DNA of 64,000 bases from Adenanthera pavonina (Eukaryota; Streptophyta; Magnoliopsida; Fabales; Fabaceae): NCBI GenBank assembly GCA_026686845.1, contig JAIVEN010000012.1, forward strand, positions 1,924,501 to 1,988,500, read 5' to 3'. The position numbers and the translations under genes are program-made. Under the pieces are notes generated by a model. It saw only the letters and a program-made list of their open reading frames with translations, was not told the DNA's origin and did no database searches. Below are positions 42,426 to 55,971 of the stretch, piece by piece; position 1 is the stretch's first letter; each line of letters opens with the position of its first letter.

Positions 42426-43254
42426 AAAGGTTGAGTTCAGGCGTTCCATCCTCTTATCTGTCTACTGAACATCTAAAAGTTTGGACGCATCAAAACGTCC
42501 TATATCCTTTGAGTTTTCGGACAAATTTTATGTCTATCTTGAAGCTTAGAATCTGTGCTTTCACCTCATTTTAACGGCGTCCCAAGCCGAGATTCGTACG
42601 AAAAGTTATACTTGATCGGATCCAAGACGTCATCTCCCAGTCGCCAACATCTGTTTCATTCTTCTCAAATCTCCAAATCTGTCCATAATTTGTTTCTTTG
42701 GTTCTTGATCATAAAAAAAAAAAGGCCTAGATAAAAAAATAAAGAAAAGAAAGGCCAACAAAAAAAAAGAGAAAAGAAAGGCCAAAAAGAAAAAAAAAAA
42801 AAGAGAAAAAGATTTGATCTTGAGCAGCAAGAATCAATCTTGAAATTTGGCTCACCCTTTAAATTGATTTATCTTGTGTTTGGTGTGCTAATTCTCATAT
42901 CTTAGTAAGAAAAGTTTTGATCCTGCACTATTATTTGTGTCTAGAGTTCTTGAGTCTTTCTCTCCTTTGAATTCTTAAAGGTCCCTTGCTATCTTGAACA
43001 TTTGATTGCCACTCTCAAACTAACTTGATTCTCTTGACAGGTCATCTGATTCCATTAAGAGCACCATAAGCACCTTATAGGAGTGGTAAAAGGCAAGAGA
43101 GATTTGTGAGATCATTATTAGAAAAAGCCAATAAAGAGTGCAAACACGAGTGAATTGTTATACAAGAATTGAGTGAAACACGTGAGAAGAGGGAGTGAGT
43201 TTCCTAACTTTCAATTTTTCTTTCTTTTAATTCGTTCTACAGGTTCTTGCAACA
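42426..43254 (+). other. Family A leader
   Basis: Non-coding, with A-rich stretches at 42712-42810. It lacks the ACTGTTC cluster. The conserved pre-gag block lies at about 43078-43200: GAGTGGTAAAAGGCAAGAG, AACACGAGTG and GAAACACGTGAGAAG with CACGTG at 43179-43184. Confidence 0.75.
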
Positions 43255-44670
43255 ATGACAGGCAGTGAAAGTGACGGTGAAGTTGATATGAAATTCTTGA
43301 TCAAAGCATTCCGTGATGAACTCAAAAACATCAGAAATGATATGGCTGACATGAAATCTGAGATGCGTTTGAAAAAGTCCAGAAGTAGAACCAATGATGA
43401 AGAAGAGCATGATTCTGAAACAAGTTCCAACTCAAAAAGCAAATCTTCCTCCAAGAAAGACAATGATTTAGGAGGCATCAAGCATAAAATTCCCTCATTC
43501 CAAGGTAAAATGGATCCTGACTTATACCTTGAATGGGAGAGGAAAGTAGAGCTCGTTTTTGAATGTCATAACTACTCAGAAGAAAAGAAAGTGAAACTTG
43601 CAGCTGTTGAGTTTACTGGCTATGCTAGTGTTTGGTGGGATAAATTACAGCGTACTAGAAGAAGGAATGGTGAAGAACCCATTGACACATGGCGTGACAT
43701 GAGAACCATCATGCGTAAGAGGTATATCCCTTCCTATTACCATCGTGATTTGCATACAAGATTGCAAAAACTTGAACAGGGATCTATGAGTGTTGAAGAG
43801 TATCATAAAGAGATGGAGATGGCTATGATTCGAGCTGATGTTAACGAAGATGAAGAGCAGACAATGGCCCGCTTCATTGGTGGATTAAGAACTGAAATCC
43901 GCGAAAGAATTGAGCTAGAACATTACGTGGATATGGAAGAATTGCTTCATAAAGCTGTCCACTTGGAGAAGCAATTGAAAAGTAGGAAAACTAACTCTGT
44001 TCCTTGGAGAACTAATCCTCTCTTCAAGCGAAAAGAGTCAAGAACAAGAGAAGAAGATCAAAACTCCAAATCAGCCCAAAAGAATAAAGAAGACGTGAAG
44101 ATGAAGGCTTCTGCATTTAAAGGTACTTTTGAATCAAAATCCTCTTCTAAATCTAGTACCTTGCATTGCTTTAAATGTCAAGGCTTTGGACATATTTCTG
44201 CTCAATGTCCAAACAAAAGAAACATGATTATCCTTGATAATGGGCGAGTTGAAAATGAAGATTCTTGTGAAGATTCTGATAATGACCCTCATGCTTTAGA
44301 TGATATGCCTCCTTTAGAATCTTGTTCAGATAATGAATATACTGATCCTGTACATGGTAATGCACTTGTTACTCAAAGAATTCTCAATGCTCAACCAAAA
44401 GATGAGAAACATGATGATGAGCAAAGAGAAGAGATTTTCCATACTAGATGCTTCATTCAAGACAAGGTATGTAGCTTGGTTATTGATGGTGGTAGTTGCA
44501 CCAATGTTGCTAGTACTTTACTTGTGGAGAAACTGAACTTGCCTACTCTAAAACATCCAAAGCCTTACAATTTGCAATGGCTAACTGATTGTGGTGAGAT
44601 GAAAGTCACCAAGCAAGTCAAGTATCATTTACTATTGGCAAATACCATGACAAGTTGTTATGCGATGTAG
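43255..44670 (+). pseudogene. Family A gag-protease frame (471 aa, frameshifted)
   Basis: ATG at 43255 (MTGSESDGEVDMKFLIKAF). Residues 1-80 are charged; the capsid domain spans about 85-245 (IPSFQGKMDPDLYLEWERK, YASVWWDKLQ, TRLQKLEQGSMSVEEYHKE, MARFIGGL). After a basic linker there is a zinc knuckle CFKCQGFGHISAQC (residues 305-318), then protease with VIDGGSCTNVAS near 410. A one-base deletion at about 44618 (AAGTCAAG where the array copies have AAGTTCAAG) sends the frame to a stop at 44668 before GHLLLGRPW. Gag itself looks intact and could be made; the fusion to pol is lost. Confidence 0.88.
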
Positions 44671-47600
44671 CACCTATGTATGCAGGACATCTACTTCTTG
44701 GTCGTCCATGGCAATTTGATAGACGTGTGACTCATGACGGCTATAGAAATTTCTACTCCTTTGTGTTTGAAGGGCGTAACATTGTGCTTAGGCCTCTTAG
44801 GCCAATGCAAGCATATGAAGATCAATACAGAATTATAAGTGATTATAGAGAGAAAAGAGAAAAAGAGAGGCATGAAAAAGAGAAAGAAGAGGAAGAGAAA
44901 GGAAAAATACAGAAAAATGAAAAGAGTGGAAAGAATGTAAGAGAAAAGAAAAAGAGCGTAGAAAAAGAAAGAGAGAGTAAACAAAACAAGAGCTTGAGCT
45001 TATTCATAGAAAAAGGAGAGGTGAATAGTGCACTAATGGCAAGACAAGAAGTCTTTGTGCTTCTGTACAAGGACACCTATTTTTCTACTAACAAGCTTGA
45101 TACTTCTCTGCCTTCTAGTGTTATCTCTCTTTTGCAGGAATTTGATGATCTTTTTCCGAAAGAAATTCCAAATGGTTTGCCTCCTCTAAGAGGCATAGAA
45201 CATAGAATTGATTTCATCCCTGGATCTACCATTCCAAATAAACCAGCATATAGAGCCAATCCTGAAGAAACTAAGGAGATCCAAAGACAAGTAGAGGAGC
45301 TCATGAGAAAAGGCTTTGTGCGTGAAAGTTTAAGCCCTTGTGCTGTACCGGTCATCCTAGTTCTTAAGAAAGATGGATCATGGCGAATGTGTGTGGATTG
45401 CCGAGCTATCAACAAAATAACGGTTAAGTATCGCTACCCTATCCCTAGGCTAGATGATACGCTTGATGAATTGCATGGTTCTGCATTGTTTTCTAAGATT
45501 GATCTTAGGAGTGGTTATCATCAAATTCGAATGAAAGAAGGAGATGAGTGGAAAACTGCATTTAAAACGAAATTTGGACTTTATGAATGGTTGGTAATGC
45601 CTTTTGGATTAACTAATGCTCCTAGTACATTCATGAGTCTTATGAATCATGTCTTCCGTTCATTTATAGGAAAGTTTATTGTGGTTTATTTTGATGACAT
45701 TTTAGTCTATAGCAAGAATTTAGAAGACCACATAGTGCATTTGCGTAAAGTCTTTAATACTCTTAGAGCAAATAAGCTTTATGCAAACATTCAAAAGTGC
45801 TCCTTTTGCATGGATTCTGTTGTGTTTCTTGGTTTTGTTGTGGGTGCTCAAGGGATCCAAGTAGATGTAGAAAAGGTTAAAGCAATTCAAGACTGGCCTA
45901 CTCCAAAGAATGCTAATGAGGTGAGATCTTTCCATGGCTTAGCTAGCTTTTATAGGAGGTTTGTTAAAAATTTTTCATCTATAGCAGCACTTTTGAATGA
46001 GTTAGTTAAAAAGCATGTCACATTTAAATGGGGTGAGGCACAAGAGAAAGCTTTCAACACTTTAAAAGAAAAACTCACCAATGCACCACTACTTGTTTTA
46101 CCAGATTTTAGGAAAGTTTTTGAGGTTGAGTGTGATGCATCTGGTTTGGGTATTGGAGCTGTCTTAATGCAAGATAATTGGCCAATTGCTTAATTTAGTG
46201 AAAAGCTTAGTGGTCCCACTTTAAACTACTCCACTTATGATAAAGAACTTTATGCCTTAAAGAGAACTTTAGAGACTTGGCAACATTATCTTTGGCCTAA
46301 AGAATTTATCATACATTCTGACCATGAGAGCTTAAAGTACCTAAATTCCCAAGGTAAGTTGAATAAAAGACATGCCCGATGGTTGGAATTTATTGAGACT
46401 TTTCCATATGTGATCAAGCACAAACAAGGTAAGGAGAATGTGGTAGCGGATGCTCTATCTCGCAGGTATACTCTTCTTACTTCTTTACAAACTCGATTGC
46501 TTGGTTTTGAGATGCTTAAGGGATTATATGAATCTGATTCTGATTTTGGGAAGATTTGGAATTTTTGTGAAAAACATGGTATTCAAGATTATTTCAGATT
46601 TGAAGGCTTTCTTTTCAAAAGAGATAAACTTTGCATTCCTTCTTGTTCAATGCGTGAATTCCTTTTGAAGGAAGCTCATGATGGTGGTTTAATGGGCCAT
46701 TTTGGCATTGATAAAACTTTAAGTGTGTTGCATGAACATTTCTTTTGGCCTGCTATGAGGCGTGATGTTGTTGTTTTGTGTGATAAATGCATAACATGCA
46801 AACATGCTAAATCAAAGATTAAACCGCATGGATTGTATTCCCCACTCCCTGTTCCTAACCAACCTTGGACTGATATATCTATGGATTTTGTGTTAGGGCT
46901 CCCTAAGTCTCAAAATGGAAAAGATAGCATCTTTGTTGTTGTGGATAGATTTAGTAAAATGGCACATTTTATTGCATGCTCTAAGACTAATGATGCTGTT
47001 CATATTGCTAATCTATTCTTTAAAGAGATTGTGCGATTGCATGGTTTACCAAGAACAATTGTAAGTGATAGGGATGTAAAGTTTCTTAGTCATTTTTGGA
47101 GAACTCTTTGGAATAAACTTTTGTTTTCTACAACTGCACATCCACAAACTGATGGACAAACAGAAGTAGTAAATAGGACACTCACTACTTTATTGCGTGC
47201 AATCATTCAAAAGAATTTGAAAAACTGGGAGAGTTGTTTGTCTCATATTGAATTTGCATATAATAGAGTTGTTCATTCCACTACATCTTCTTCTCCCTTC
47301 GAGATTGTGTATGGATTTAATCGTTTAACTCCCTTAGATCTTTTACCTTTGCCTATGCATGAAAGAACTAACCTTGATGGCAAGGAAAAAGCTAAGTTTG
47401 TGCAGGAACTTCATGCTAAAGTTCGAGCCAATATAGAAAGGAGGAATGAACAATATGCTCAGCAAGCAAACAAAGGGCGAAGGCGAATTGTATTCAACCC
47501 TGGAGATTGGGTTTGGGTACACTTGAGAAAGGAAAGGTTTCCAGTGCAAAGGAAATCTAAGCTGCAACCGAGAGGAGATGGTCCTTTTCAAGTCCTGGAA

Positions 47601-47852
47601 AGGATTAATGACAATGCCTACAAGATTGACTTGCCTAGTTCCTACAGCAATGTTAGTGCTACTTTCAATGTTTCAGACTTGTCCTTGTTTGATACTACAG
47701 ATTTGAGGACGAATCCTTTCGAGGAGGGAGGGAATGATGGAGAACAAGTGAACTTTCAATCATGGAGATCCAATGTGCCCAAAGACCCTCTTCAAGGAGT
47801 AGGAGGCCCAATGACAAGAGGTAGGACAAAAGCCATGAAAGAGGCCTTGTAA
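44655..47852 (+). pseudogene. Family A pol: RT, RNase H, integrase
   Basis: Open from 44655 (protease end GHLLLGRPWQFD), through a Lys/Glu linker and RT with intact VVYFDDILVYSK (near 45690), into RNase H VECDASGLGIG. There, TAA at 46191-46193 replaces Tyr of IAYFSEK. The same frame reopens: HSDHESL, VADALSRR, the integrase zinc finger with CDKCITCKHAK intact (unlike the array), MDFVLGLP, SDRDVKFLSHFW, TDGQTEVVNR, GDWVWVHLRKERFP and GDGPFQVL. A three-codon in-frame gap follows LWNKL. The frame enters the 3' LTR and ends at 47850-47852 (TAA for Gln). One stop and one upstream frameshift are its only obvious lesions. Confidence 0.9.
47721..47734 (+). other. Polypurine tract, family A
   Basis: GAGGAGGGAGGGAA abuts the 3' LTR. 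The PPT-proximal hairpin at 47700-47715 has one mismatch (GATTTG); the array copies have the perfect form. Confidence 0.85.
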
Positions 47853-48531
47853 GGATTGGTCCAAGAGCTTAAGGAGAAAGAGCCCATCTATTTGGAAGAC
47901 TTAGAAAAACGAATGATTATTTACTTGGAGGCCCAATTTGAAGATCTTAAAGGCCCAACCCAAATCCAAATGGAAGAGCTTGATTAAAGAAGTCATGTGC
48001 TTCATTAATGAGTCATGTGACTTTAGGATTAGATTTATTCTTTTTAATTTATTTTAAATTTTCGTTTATTTTTGATTTGATTTTTTCCAGATTAGATTAG
48101 ATCAGTTTTTGATTGGTTCTCACTTGTATTTATGAGGCCAACTTAAGATTTAATTCAAATTTGAATTTAAAAGTCAAAAACAAAAGGATAAGCCTTATCT
48201 ATAAGGAATCACTTATTCTATTAGGATTTCTATTATTATTTATAGACCATATGGTGTCACATTGCATATTAGATTTGAATAACATTTTGAGTGATTTCTC
48301 TATTCAATTTCGTGTGAGATTGTTAGGGTTCTTCGTGTTCTTCCTAGAATACGGATTCGACTTATCAAGAGAATTGACCAGCTCTTGTGGCGTCTTGTGT
48401 TTGGGGATGCTAGAGTTCTCTCTAGAGGTTCCATTCGGTCTCTCAATTGCTTTGGGTTGCTTTCGTTGTTTTTGATTGAATTCTTGAGTTGCCTAAGACT
48501 TGTTCTTAAGAGGTTCACCCTATTTCTATCA
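47735..48531 (+). repeat. Family A 3' LTR
   Basis: 797 bp; the end ..CTATTTCTATCA is followed by GAAGA. It lacks a few bases near 48224 relative to the 5' LTR. Confidence 0.95.
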
Positions 48532-49447
48532 GAAGAAGTTTCAAGAGCTTGGTGGACATGGAAGGCATGATCATGTGACTCCTTTGCAAGGAATGGGTGG
48601 GCCTATGACAAGAGCAAGGACTAAGGCAATGAAGAAAGCTCTCAATGGATTGGTCCAAGAAGTAATTGAGCAAGAGCCCATCTACTTAGCTCAATTTTCA
48701 GCCCAAAAGGCTTTAAGAGGCATGTTCTTCATGGCTAGTGCGCTAGAAACTGATCCAAGCCCAACAAACAAGGCCCAAATAGAAGAACTCACTTAAAGGA
48801 GTATGTGCCAAGCTTGTGACCTTTTAAGTAGTGTTCTTTAATTAAATAAATTAGCAATTTTCGTTTTTCTTTATTACCTAATTCAGAAATAAGGTTTTGA
48901 CAATTAGTTTCCTATTTTGAATTTATTTGTGAGGATCTCTTCAGATTTGATTTTGTTTCCTATTTTTGGGCACCACTTATTCAGCATGTATCTAGTCTTA
49001 TTTTTGTGTAAGGTGGTGCCATTCTAAGAGATTTAGGATCCAAACTATTTTTAGCAAATTAGGGCTAGGGTTTTTGCTTTCTTTTCCTTTAAAAACGTCA
49101 CCTTTGTACTGGTAAAGGGCAGATGAATGAATAGTGCGTTTTTGACAAAAACTTTGTGAGTTTTCTTGTTCTCTTGGTGAGCTTGAGAGACTCTTTGGCA
49201 TATCAAAGAGAGTGATCTTCTCTTTGTGGTGTCTATAGCTAAGGTTTCAAGAAACAAGTTTTCTTGGGGTCTTGCTTCTTGATTAATAACTTCTATCCTT
49301 CTCATTCGTGCATTCTTCTGTTTATCTTTTCTGTTTGTTTAACATATTCTTGGTATTTTATTTGCTTCTCTTTGATCCTAGCACGATCCTTACGTTTCCA
49401 ATTTGATTGAAGGTTCGTGAGACAAGTTCTACACGGGTTTTCTATCA
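48532..49447 (+). mobile_element. Family B 5' LTR, right piece
   Basis: Resumes after the A insertion. It encodes the tail VTPLQGMGGPMTRARTKAMKK and ends GGGTTTTCTATCA. Total LTR without the insertion is about 946 bp. The tail frame is open to 48796. Confidence 0.88.
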
Positions 49448-49449
49448 TT

Positions 49450-49461
49450 TGGCATCAGAAC
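49450..49461 (+). other. Primer-binding site, family B (diverged)
   Basis: TGGCATCAGAAC, two differences from the usual TGGTATCAGAGC. Confidence 0.7.
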
Positions 49462-50364
49462 TCCAGTTTGCTAGTATCAAGGTTGGTTCTTTCTTCTGTC
49501 CAGATTTGTTCTCATGCTTCTTTTCTATTTTTGTGGCATGATTCTTCTTACTTTGGGTCTCTTGTGTGTGGCATCTTCATAAGGTGTTTGTTCTTGTTGT
49601 CTTTTTGTTGGATCATCTTTTTCGTGTGACTTGTTCCTATTTCTTGTTGTCTTCTGTCTAGATTTGAAGTTTTCTATAAAAAAAAATTCGCATTATTTTT
49701 TTTGTTGCAATTTTCAGTATTGTCCAAAAAGTTTGAATTTGTGTGTGTCCAGTTATAAAAAAATTTGAAAAAAAAATATAGCTGCTGATAAAAAAAAAAA
49801 GAGAAAAAAGAAGAAGAAGAAGAAGAAGAAGAAGAAGAAGAAGAAGAAGAGAAGAGAAGAGAAGAGAAGCAGCTAAAAAAAGAAACAAAAAAAATTAATG
49901 AAAAAAAAAGAAAGAAATTTATTGCTGGACCTTTCTGATTTATTATATCAATCAACTACTTGATGGTCAAGATAGAATCTTTCTTGATTGATTGCTTGCT
50001 TTCCTAATTCATATAGTTTCCTTTTTTATTGAGTGGACTGCAAGTTGAAAAAAAAAAAAGCTGGTTCTTTTGTTCTTCTTGCTCTTCAAGTCACATTGGA
50101 AATTACTAAATTCAACAAACTTGATTGGCAAGTTTCAAACTCTTGTGTGGATTGCTACTTTCCTAATCTTATTTCTGTATCTTGTTTCCTAATTTATCAT
50201 TGTGCTGCAACTTGTTTCCTTTTTACTCTATTGTTCTACCTTCCTTTTCTCTTCTTTCTTAGTTTCCTAAATTGTTCATTTTGATTTTCCTTGCTTTGTT
50301 GTTGGCTGTCCAAATTTATTTCCTTTTCTTTCTTTCTTGTTTTTCATGCCACTTCTCCATAATC
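49462..50364 (+). other. Family B leader, truncated
   Basis: T-rich non-coding leader, cut by the minus-strand H element before the pre-gag block or gag. No other part of family B is in the window. Confidence 0.7.
49808..49869 (+). repeat. GAA microsatellite
   Basis: About fourteen AAG/GAA triplets followed by four AAGAG units. The Ser- and Leu-rich frames on the other strand are by-products of it. Confidence 0.9.
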
Positions 50365-51266
50365 TAATGGGAGACACATTAGGAATCTGTCCTAAGAGCC
50401 TTCTTTGATATAAAGATCGTGCAACTCAAGGAAAGATGAATTGAACACAAGAACAACAATGAACAAAAAATGAAAAAGTAGAGATGATGAAAATAAGAAA
50501 ACTGAGACAAAATGTTGGTCGAAGGAAATAGACTCCAAGAGAACCCGTCTCTTGAATCCTAACTCCGAGATGCCACAAGGATCACCACTTCTTGATAAGT
50601 CCTCATTCTTTTTGGCACTCAAGGATAAGCAAGAAAGAACTCACTGAACAACAACAAAGTTGCTGAAAAGAGTACAAGAGGTGCCTATTTATAGGCAAAG
50701 ATTAACCCACAAATTAACTCTAGTTCAGCCCACCAACCTAACCTTATTAATGCTCATTAATACAAAAAGGAAACCCTAAGCAAAAAAGAGCATTTAATTC
50801 TAATTTTGACTTTGAAAAGTTGGCTCCTCTTTAATGTAAAAAGGAAGAGAATATGCTGAAATCCTATTCCTAAATAAAAGGGTATCAAATCAGATCATTA
50901 TATGCCCTTTATTCAAAAGGAAACAAATTGACTAAATAATCCTAATAAAACTTATTAAAAAAAACGTCACTTTTAGTGACAACATGAGAAACACATGTAT
51001 TTTAAGTGAATTCTCCATGTTGGGCCTTCTCCAAGTTGGGCTTGTTGACTATAATTTGGCTCCACATTTTCAGCTTGCCTCTTTCTTTGTTTTGGGCCTC
51101 AAAATCATTCAAATACAATGGTTCCATGTTAATCATATTTTGGATCAACCCATTCATGGCCTGCTTCATGGTTTTGGTCCTAGCTCTGGTCATTGGTCCT
51201 CCAATGCCTTGAAGTGGGTCTTGAATTTGTCCATGGCCCATTGTTTCCCTTAAGTTTCCTTCATCA
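50365..51266 (-). repeat. H element (minus) 3' LTR
   Basis: 902 bp, starting TAATGGGAGACAC (the second base of TGAT has changed) and ending TTCCTTCATCA. Reversed TATA box at 50686-50693. The tail codons are on the minus strand from 51263. Confidence 0.88.
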
Positions 51267-54200
51267 TTCCCTCCCTCCTGAAAAGGATTCATCCTCGAAT
51301 CTGAAATGTCAAAAAGAGAGAGCTCAGCCACATTAAAGGTTGCACTTATATTTCCATAAGTATGAGGCAAATCAATTTCATAAGCATTATCATTTATCCT
51401 TTCCAAAACTTGAAAAGGACCATCGCCTCTTGGGTGCAATTTGGATTTCCTTTGTTCAGGAAACCTCTCTTTCCTTAGATGAACCCACACCCAATCTCCA
51501 AGCTCGAAGACAACCTTCTTGCGACCCTTGTTAGCCTGTTGAGCATATTGCTCATTTTTCCTCTCAATGTTTGCTTTTACCTTAGCATGTAAGTCCTGCA
51601 CAAACTTAGCGTTCTTTTCAGCATCAAGGTTAGCAAACTCAGTAACAGGCAAAGGAAGAATATCAAGTGGAGTCAAAGGATTGAACCCATAGACAACTTC
51701 AAAAGGAGAATAACTAGTAGTAGAATGCACAGCTCAGTTATATGCAAACTCCACATGAGGTAAACACTTTTCCCAATTTGTAAGATTTTTATGCAACATA
51801 GCACACAATAAAGAAGAAAGTGTTCGATTTACTACCTATGTTTGCCCATCCGTTTGGGGATGTGCAACTGTTGAAAACACAAGCTTAGTTCCAAGTTTAG
51901 CCCATAAAGTTTTCTAGAAATGACTCAAGAATTTAATATCACGATCATTAACCATGGACTTGGGTAAACCATGCAATCTAACTATCTACCTAAAGAACAG
52001 ATTAGAGATGTGAACAGCATCATATGTTTTAGAACAAGCAATGAAATGAGTCATCTTGCTAAACCTATCCACCACAACAAATACACTATCCTTACCAGCA
52101 AGGGTAGGCAATCCAAGCATAAAATCCATAGAAATGTCCACCCAAGGATGTGATGGAACAGGCAAAGGTGTATATAATCCATGGAGATGCACTTGAGATT
52201 TAGCATGCTTGCACACAATGCATTTATCACACACGGAAACAACATCCTTGCGCATATGTGGCCAATAAAAATGATCTTTCTTCATAGCCAAAGTCTTATC
52301 AACTCCAAAATGACCCATTAAACTTCCTCCGTGAGATTCTTTAACCAAAAGCTCACGCATAGAACATGCAGGAACACATAGCTTACTTCCCTTAAACAAG
52401 AACCCATCAAATCTATAAAAATCATCAACACCATGATTCTCACACAATTTCCAAGTTCCAGCAAAGTCAACATCACATTCATACATGCTTTTCAAGGATT
52501 CAAAACCAATCAACTTAGCTTGCATAGGTGTAATGAGACTATATCTCGTAGACAATGCATCGGCAACAACATTTTCTTTACCATGCTTATGTTCAAAACA
52601 TATGGAAAAGATTCAATAAACTCAAGCCAAACAGCATGTCTTTTGTTCAATTTGTTTTGGGTCTTAAGGTATTTCAAACTTTCATGATCGGAATGCAAAA
52701 CAAATTCATTGGACCACAGATAATGTTGCCAATGTTCTAAGGTTCTTTTTAGTGCATACAGCTCTTTATCATATGTAGAATAATTCAAGCATGCACCACT
52801 AAGCTTCTCACTAAAATATGCAATTGGTCTAGCCTCTTGCATCAAAACAGCTCCAATTCCAATACCAGAAGAAGCATCACATCCAACTTCAAAAACCTTA
52901 GAAAAGTCAGGAAGAATAAGTAGAGGAGCATTGGTTAGCTTATCTTTCAATGTTTGAAAAACCCTCTCTTGTGCCTCACCCCATTTAAACACAATATTTT
53001 TCTTTACCAGTTCATTTAGAGGTGTAGCAATGGTTGAGAAGTCCCGCACAAATCTCCAGTAGAAACTTGCAAGCCCATGGAAACTCCTCACTTCATTTGC
53101 ATTCCATGGTGTAGGCCAATCGTGGACAGCTTTCACTTTCTCCTCATCCACTCGAATCCCTTCAACACCTACAACAAACCTAAGGAAGTCAATAGAATCC
53201 AAACAAAAGGAACATTTCTCTAAATTGGCAAAGAGTCTATTTTCACGTAAGATATCAAATACAACACACAAATGTTCAGCATGTTCATCAAGACTCTTAG
53301 AAAACACCAAAATATCATCAAAGTAAACTACCACAAACTTTCCTATGTAGGGGCGAAAAACATGATTCATAAGACTCATAAATGTGTTAGAAGCATTAGT
53401 CAAACCAAACGGCATAACTAACCACTCATACAACCCAAACTTAGTCTTAAAAGCAGTCTTTCATTCATCCCCTTCTTTCATCCTAATCTGATGATATCCA
53501 CTCCTAAGATCTATCTTTGAAAATAAACAAGCACCATGCAGTTCATCTAGCATGTCATCTAACCGAGGAATGGGATATCGATACTTAACTGTAATTTTGT
53601 TGATGGCATGATAATCTGCACACATTCTCCACTTGCCATCTTTCTTGGGCACCAAAATGACTGGAACAGCACACGGACTAAGGCTTTCTTTTACGAATCC
53701 CTTTTTCAGTAGTTCCTCAACTTGCCTTTGAATTTCCTTAGTCTCCTATGGATTTGCCCTATATGGAATAGATGCTCTAGGGATAAAGTCAATCCAATGC
53801 TCAATGCCTCTTATTGGGGGCAACCCGTTTGATATCTCCTCTGGAAATAATTCCTTATATTCCTGCAACAACCTCAAAACACAAGAGGGAAGAGAGTTAT
53901 CTAAATCAGAAATAGTTAGATACACTTCCTTATACATAAGTACAAAGGAAGGTTCACAAAACAAAGCTCTTTTGATTTCTCCTCCTCCAGCAAACAAAGT
54001 TACTTTTGTTTCTTCACTCTTATTCTTTTTCACATAGCTCCTTTGCTCTTTTCTTTTGAGCTCACTTGCTTTTCTTTCTTTCTCATGCTCTTTCTTCTCT
54101 TTTTCTTTCATTTTACTCTCTTGCGTAATTCTCCTTTGGTCTTCAAGAGCCTGCACTGGACTAAGAGGTGTTAGCACAATGGTCTTATTATTATACTCAA

Positions 54201-55058
54201 ATGAGTACCTGTTAGTGTCCTCCTATCATACTGCCATGGCCTACCAAGTAACAAGTGCCCAACATGCATAGGTACAACATCACATAAAACCTCATCTTTA
54301 TAGCTACCTATGGAAAATGCTACAATCACTTGTTTAGTTACCTAGCATCCCCACTTTCATTAAACCACAGCAAATTATAAGGTGTAGGATGCTTCAAAGT
54401 TGGTAAACCAAGTTTCTCAACTAACAAGGTACTTGCTACATTGGTACAACTACCATTATCAATGATAAGATTGCATACCTTGTTATTAATGAAACATCTA
54501 GTATGAAACAAATTCTCGCGTTGCTCTCTCTCATGGCCCACCTTTGGCTGTATGTTAAGAGCACGCCTGGATACCAATACTTCTCCTACAATGGCCTCAG
54601 CTATCTCCACATCAGAATCATCTTCACTAGATTTTATCTCGGCCTCCTTCTTTTCTTCATCACTGCTTCACTAGTCACACAACCATTCTCAAGAGCAATC
54701 ATAGTTCTTTTAGTGAGACATTGTGAAGCAATATGACCAAACCCTTGACATTTATAACATTTAACTTTAGAAGAATCATAAGAAGAAAATTTAGAAGACT
54801 TACCTTTGGGACTAGGAATCTGTTCTTTTCCTCAGGTTTGGGCTCACCTTTCCATTTGGAAGACACATTATATTCCTTTGATCTGCCATAGGATTTATAT
54901 TCCTTGTTTGAACTCCCATATGACTTCACTTTCTGTTTTGCCTTCAAATGCCTTTCAATTTTAATGGCTTTATGCAATAACTCCTCCACATCAAGATAGT
55001 TTTGCATCTCAACTTCAGCAGCAATATCTGGATTCAATCCTCTGAGGAACCTTGCCAT
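51002..55058 (-). pseudogene. H element (minus) gag-pol remnants
   Basis: Read from 55058 down: Gag end (ARFLRGLNPDIAAEVEMQNY), zinc knuckle region near 54750, protease LIIDNGSCTNVAS (about 54470), linker, RT (53655-53433 and on, with YFDDILVFSK), RNase H, integrase. Lesions: frameshift near 54340, TAG at 53746, TGA for Trp at 53461, one-base deletion near 52594, an extra Ser codon in VGCDASSGIG, TAG at about 51984 and TGA near 51733. The polypurine tract (reverse) is at 51267-51280. The frame from 51730 runs through GDWVWVHLRKERFPEQR and into the LTR to 51002. Confidence 0.85.
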
Positions 55059-55063
55059 TGTTT

Positions 55064-55957
55064 TGATGAAGCCAAGTTAAGGGAAACAATGGGCCATGGA
55101 CAAATTCAAGACCCACTTCAAGGCATTGGAGGATCAATGACCAGAGCTAGGACCAAAGCCATGAAGCAAGCCATGAATGGGTTGATCCAAAATATGATTA
55201 ACATGGAACCATTGTATTTGAATGATTTTGAGGCCCAAAACAAAGAAAGAGGCAAGCTGAAAATGTGGAGCCAAATTATAGTCAACAAGCCCAACTTGGA
55301 GAAGGCCCAATATGAAGAATTCACTTAAAATACATGTGCTTCTCATGTGGTCACTAAAAGTGACGTTTTTAATAAGTTTTATTAGGATTATTTTAGTCAA
55401 TTTGTTTCCTTTTCAATAAAAGGCAAATAATGATCTGATTTGCTTTGCTTTATGCATTTAAGAGGAGCCAACCTTTTCAAATTCAAAATTAGAATTAAAT
55501 GCTCCTTTTGACTTAGGATTTCCTTTTTGTATTAATTAGCATTAATAAGGTTAGGTTTGTGGGGTGAACTAGAGTTAGTTTGTGGGTTAATACTTGCCTA
55601 TAAATAGGCACCTCTTGTACTCTTGCAAACCACAATATGAATGAATGAATTTCTTTTCAGCAACTTTATTGTTGTTCTGTGAGTTCTTTCTTGCTTATCC
55701 TTGAGTGCCAGAAAGAATGAGGACTTATCAAGGAGTGGTGATCCTTGTGGCGTCCCGGAGTTAGGATTCAAGAGACGGGTTCTCTTGGAGTCTACTTCCT
55801 TCGACCAACATTTTGTTCAGTCTTCTTATTTCATTGTGTCTATTTTCTTTAGTTTTTGTTCATTGTTGTTCTTCCGTTCAATTCATCTTTTCTTGAGTTG
55901 CACGATCTTTATATCAAAGAAGGCTCTTAGGACGGGTTCCTAACGTGTCTCCCATCA
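55064..55957 (+). repeat. H LTR 1
   Basis: 894 bp, TGATGAAGCCAAG..GTCTCCCATCA. Four differences from LTR 2 all fall in the first 110 bases; I see none in the rest. TATA box at 55599-55606 inside GCCTATAAATAGGC. Confidence 0.92.
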
Positions 55958-55959
55958 TT

Positions 55960-55971
55960 TGGTATCAGAGC
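55960..55971 (+). other. Primer-binding site of H element
   Basis: TGGTATCAGAGC, two bases after the LTR. Confidence 0.9.

Larger units (their letters stand above)
41600..48531 (+). mobile_element. Complete family A element
   Basis: 6,932 bp with LTRs of 811 and 797 bp, perfect target duplication GAAGA (41595-41599 and 48532-48536), primer-binding site, gag-protease frame, RT-RNase H-integrase frame and polypurine tract. The LTRs differ by several substitutions and a 14-base gap, so it is not very recent. It is the reference for the deleted array at 1973-12907. Confidence 0.95.
50365..55063 (-). mobile_element. Decayed family H element, minus strand
   Basis: 3' LTR 50365-51266, then pol and gag in reverse, cut inside gag by the plus-strand H element at 55064. 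Its 5' LTR and leader are outside the window or lost. The left flank is TAATC; its partner is not visible. Confidence 0.88.

Noticed and set aside
49674..49955. Leu/Ser-rich frames that look like transmembrane proteins
   Set aside because: They are translations of the GAA microsatellite and A-runs on the opposite strand.
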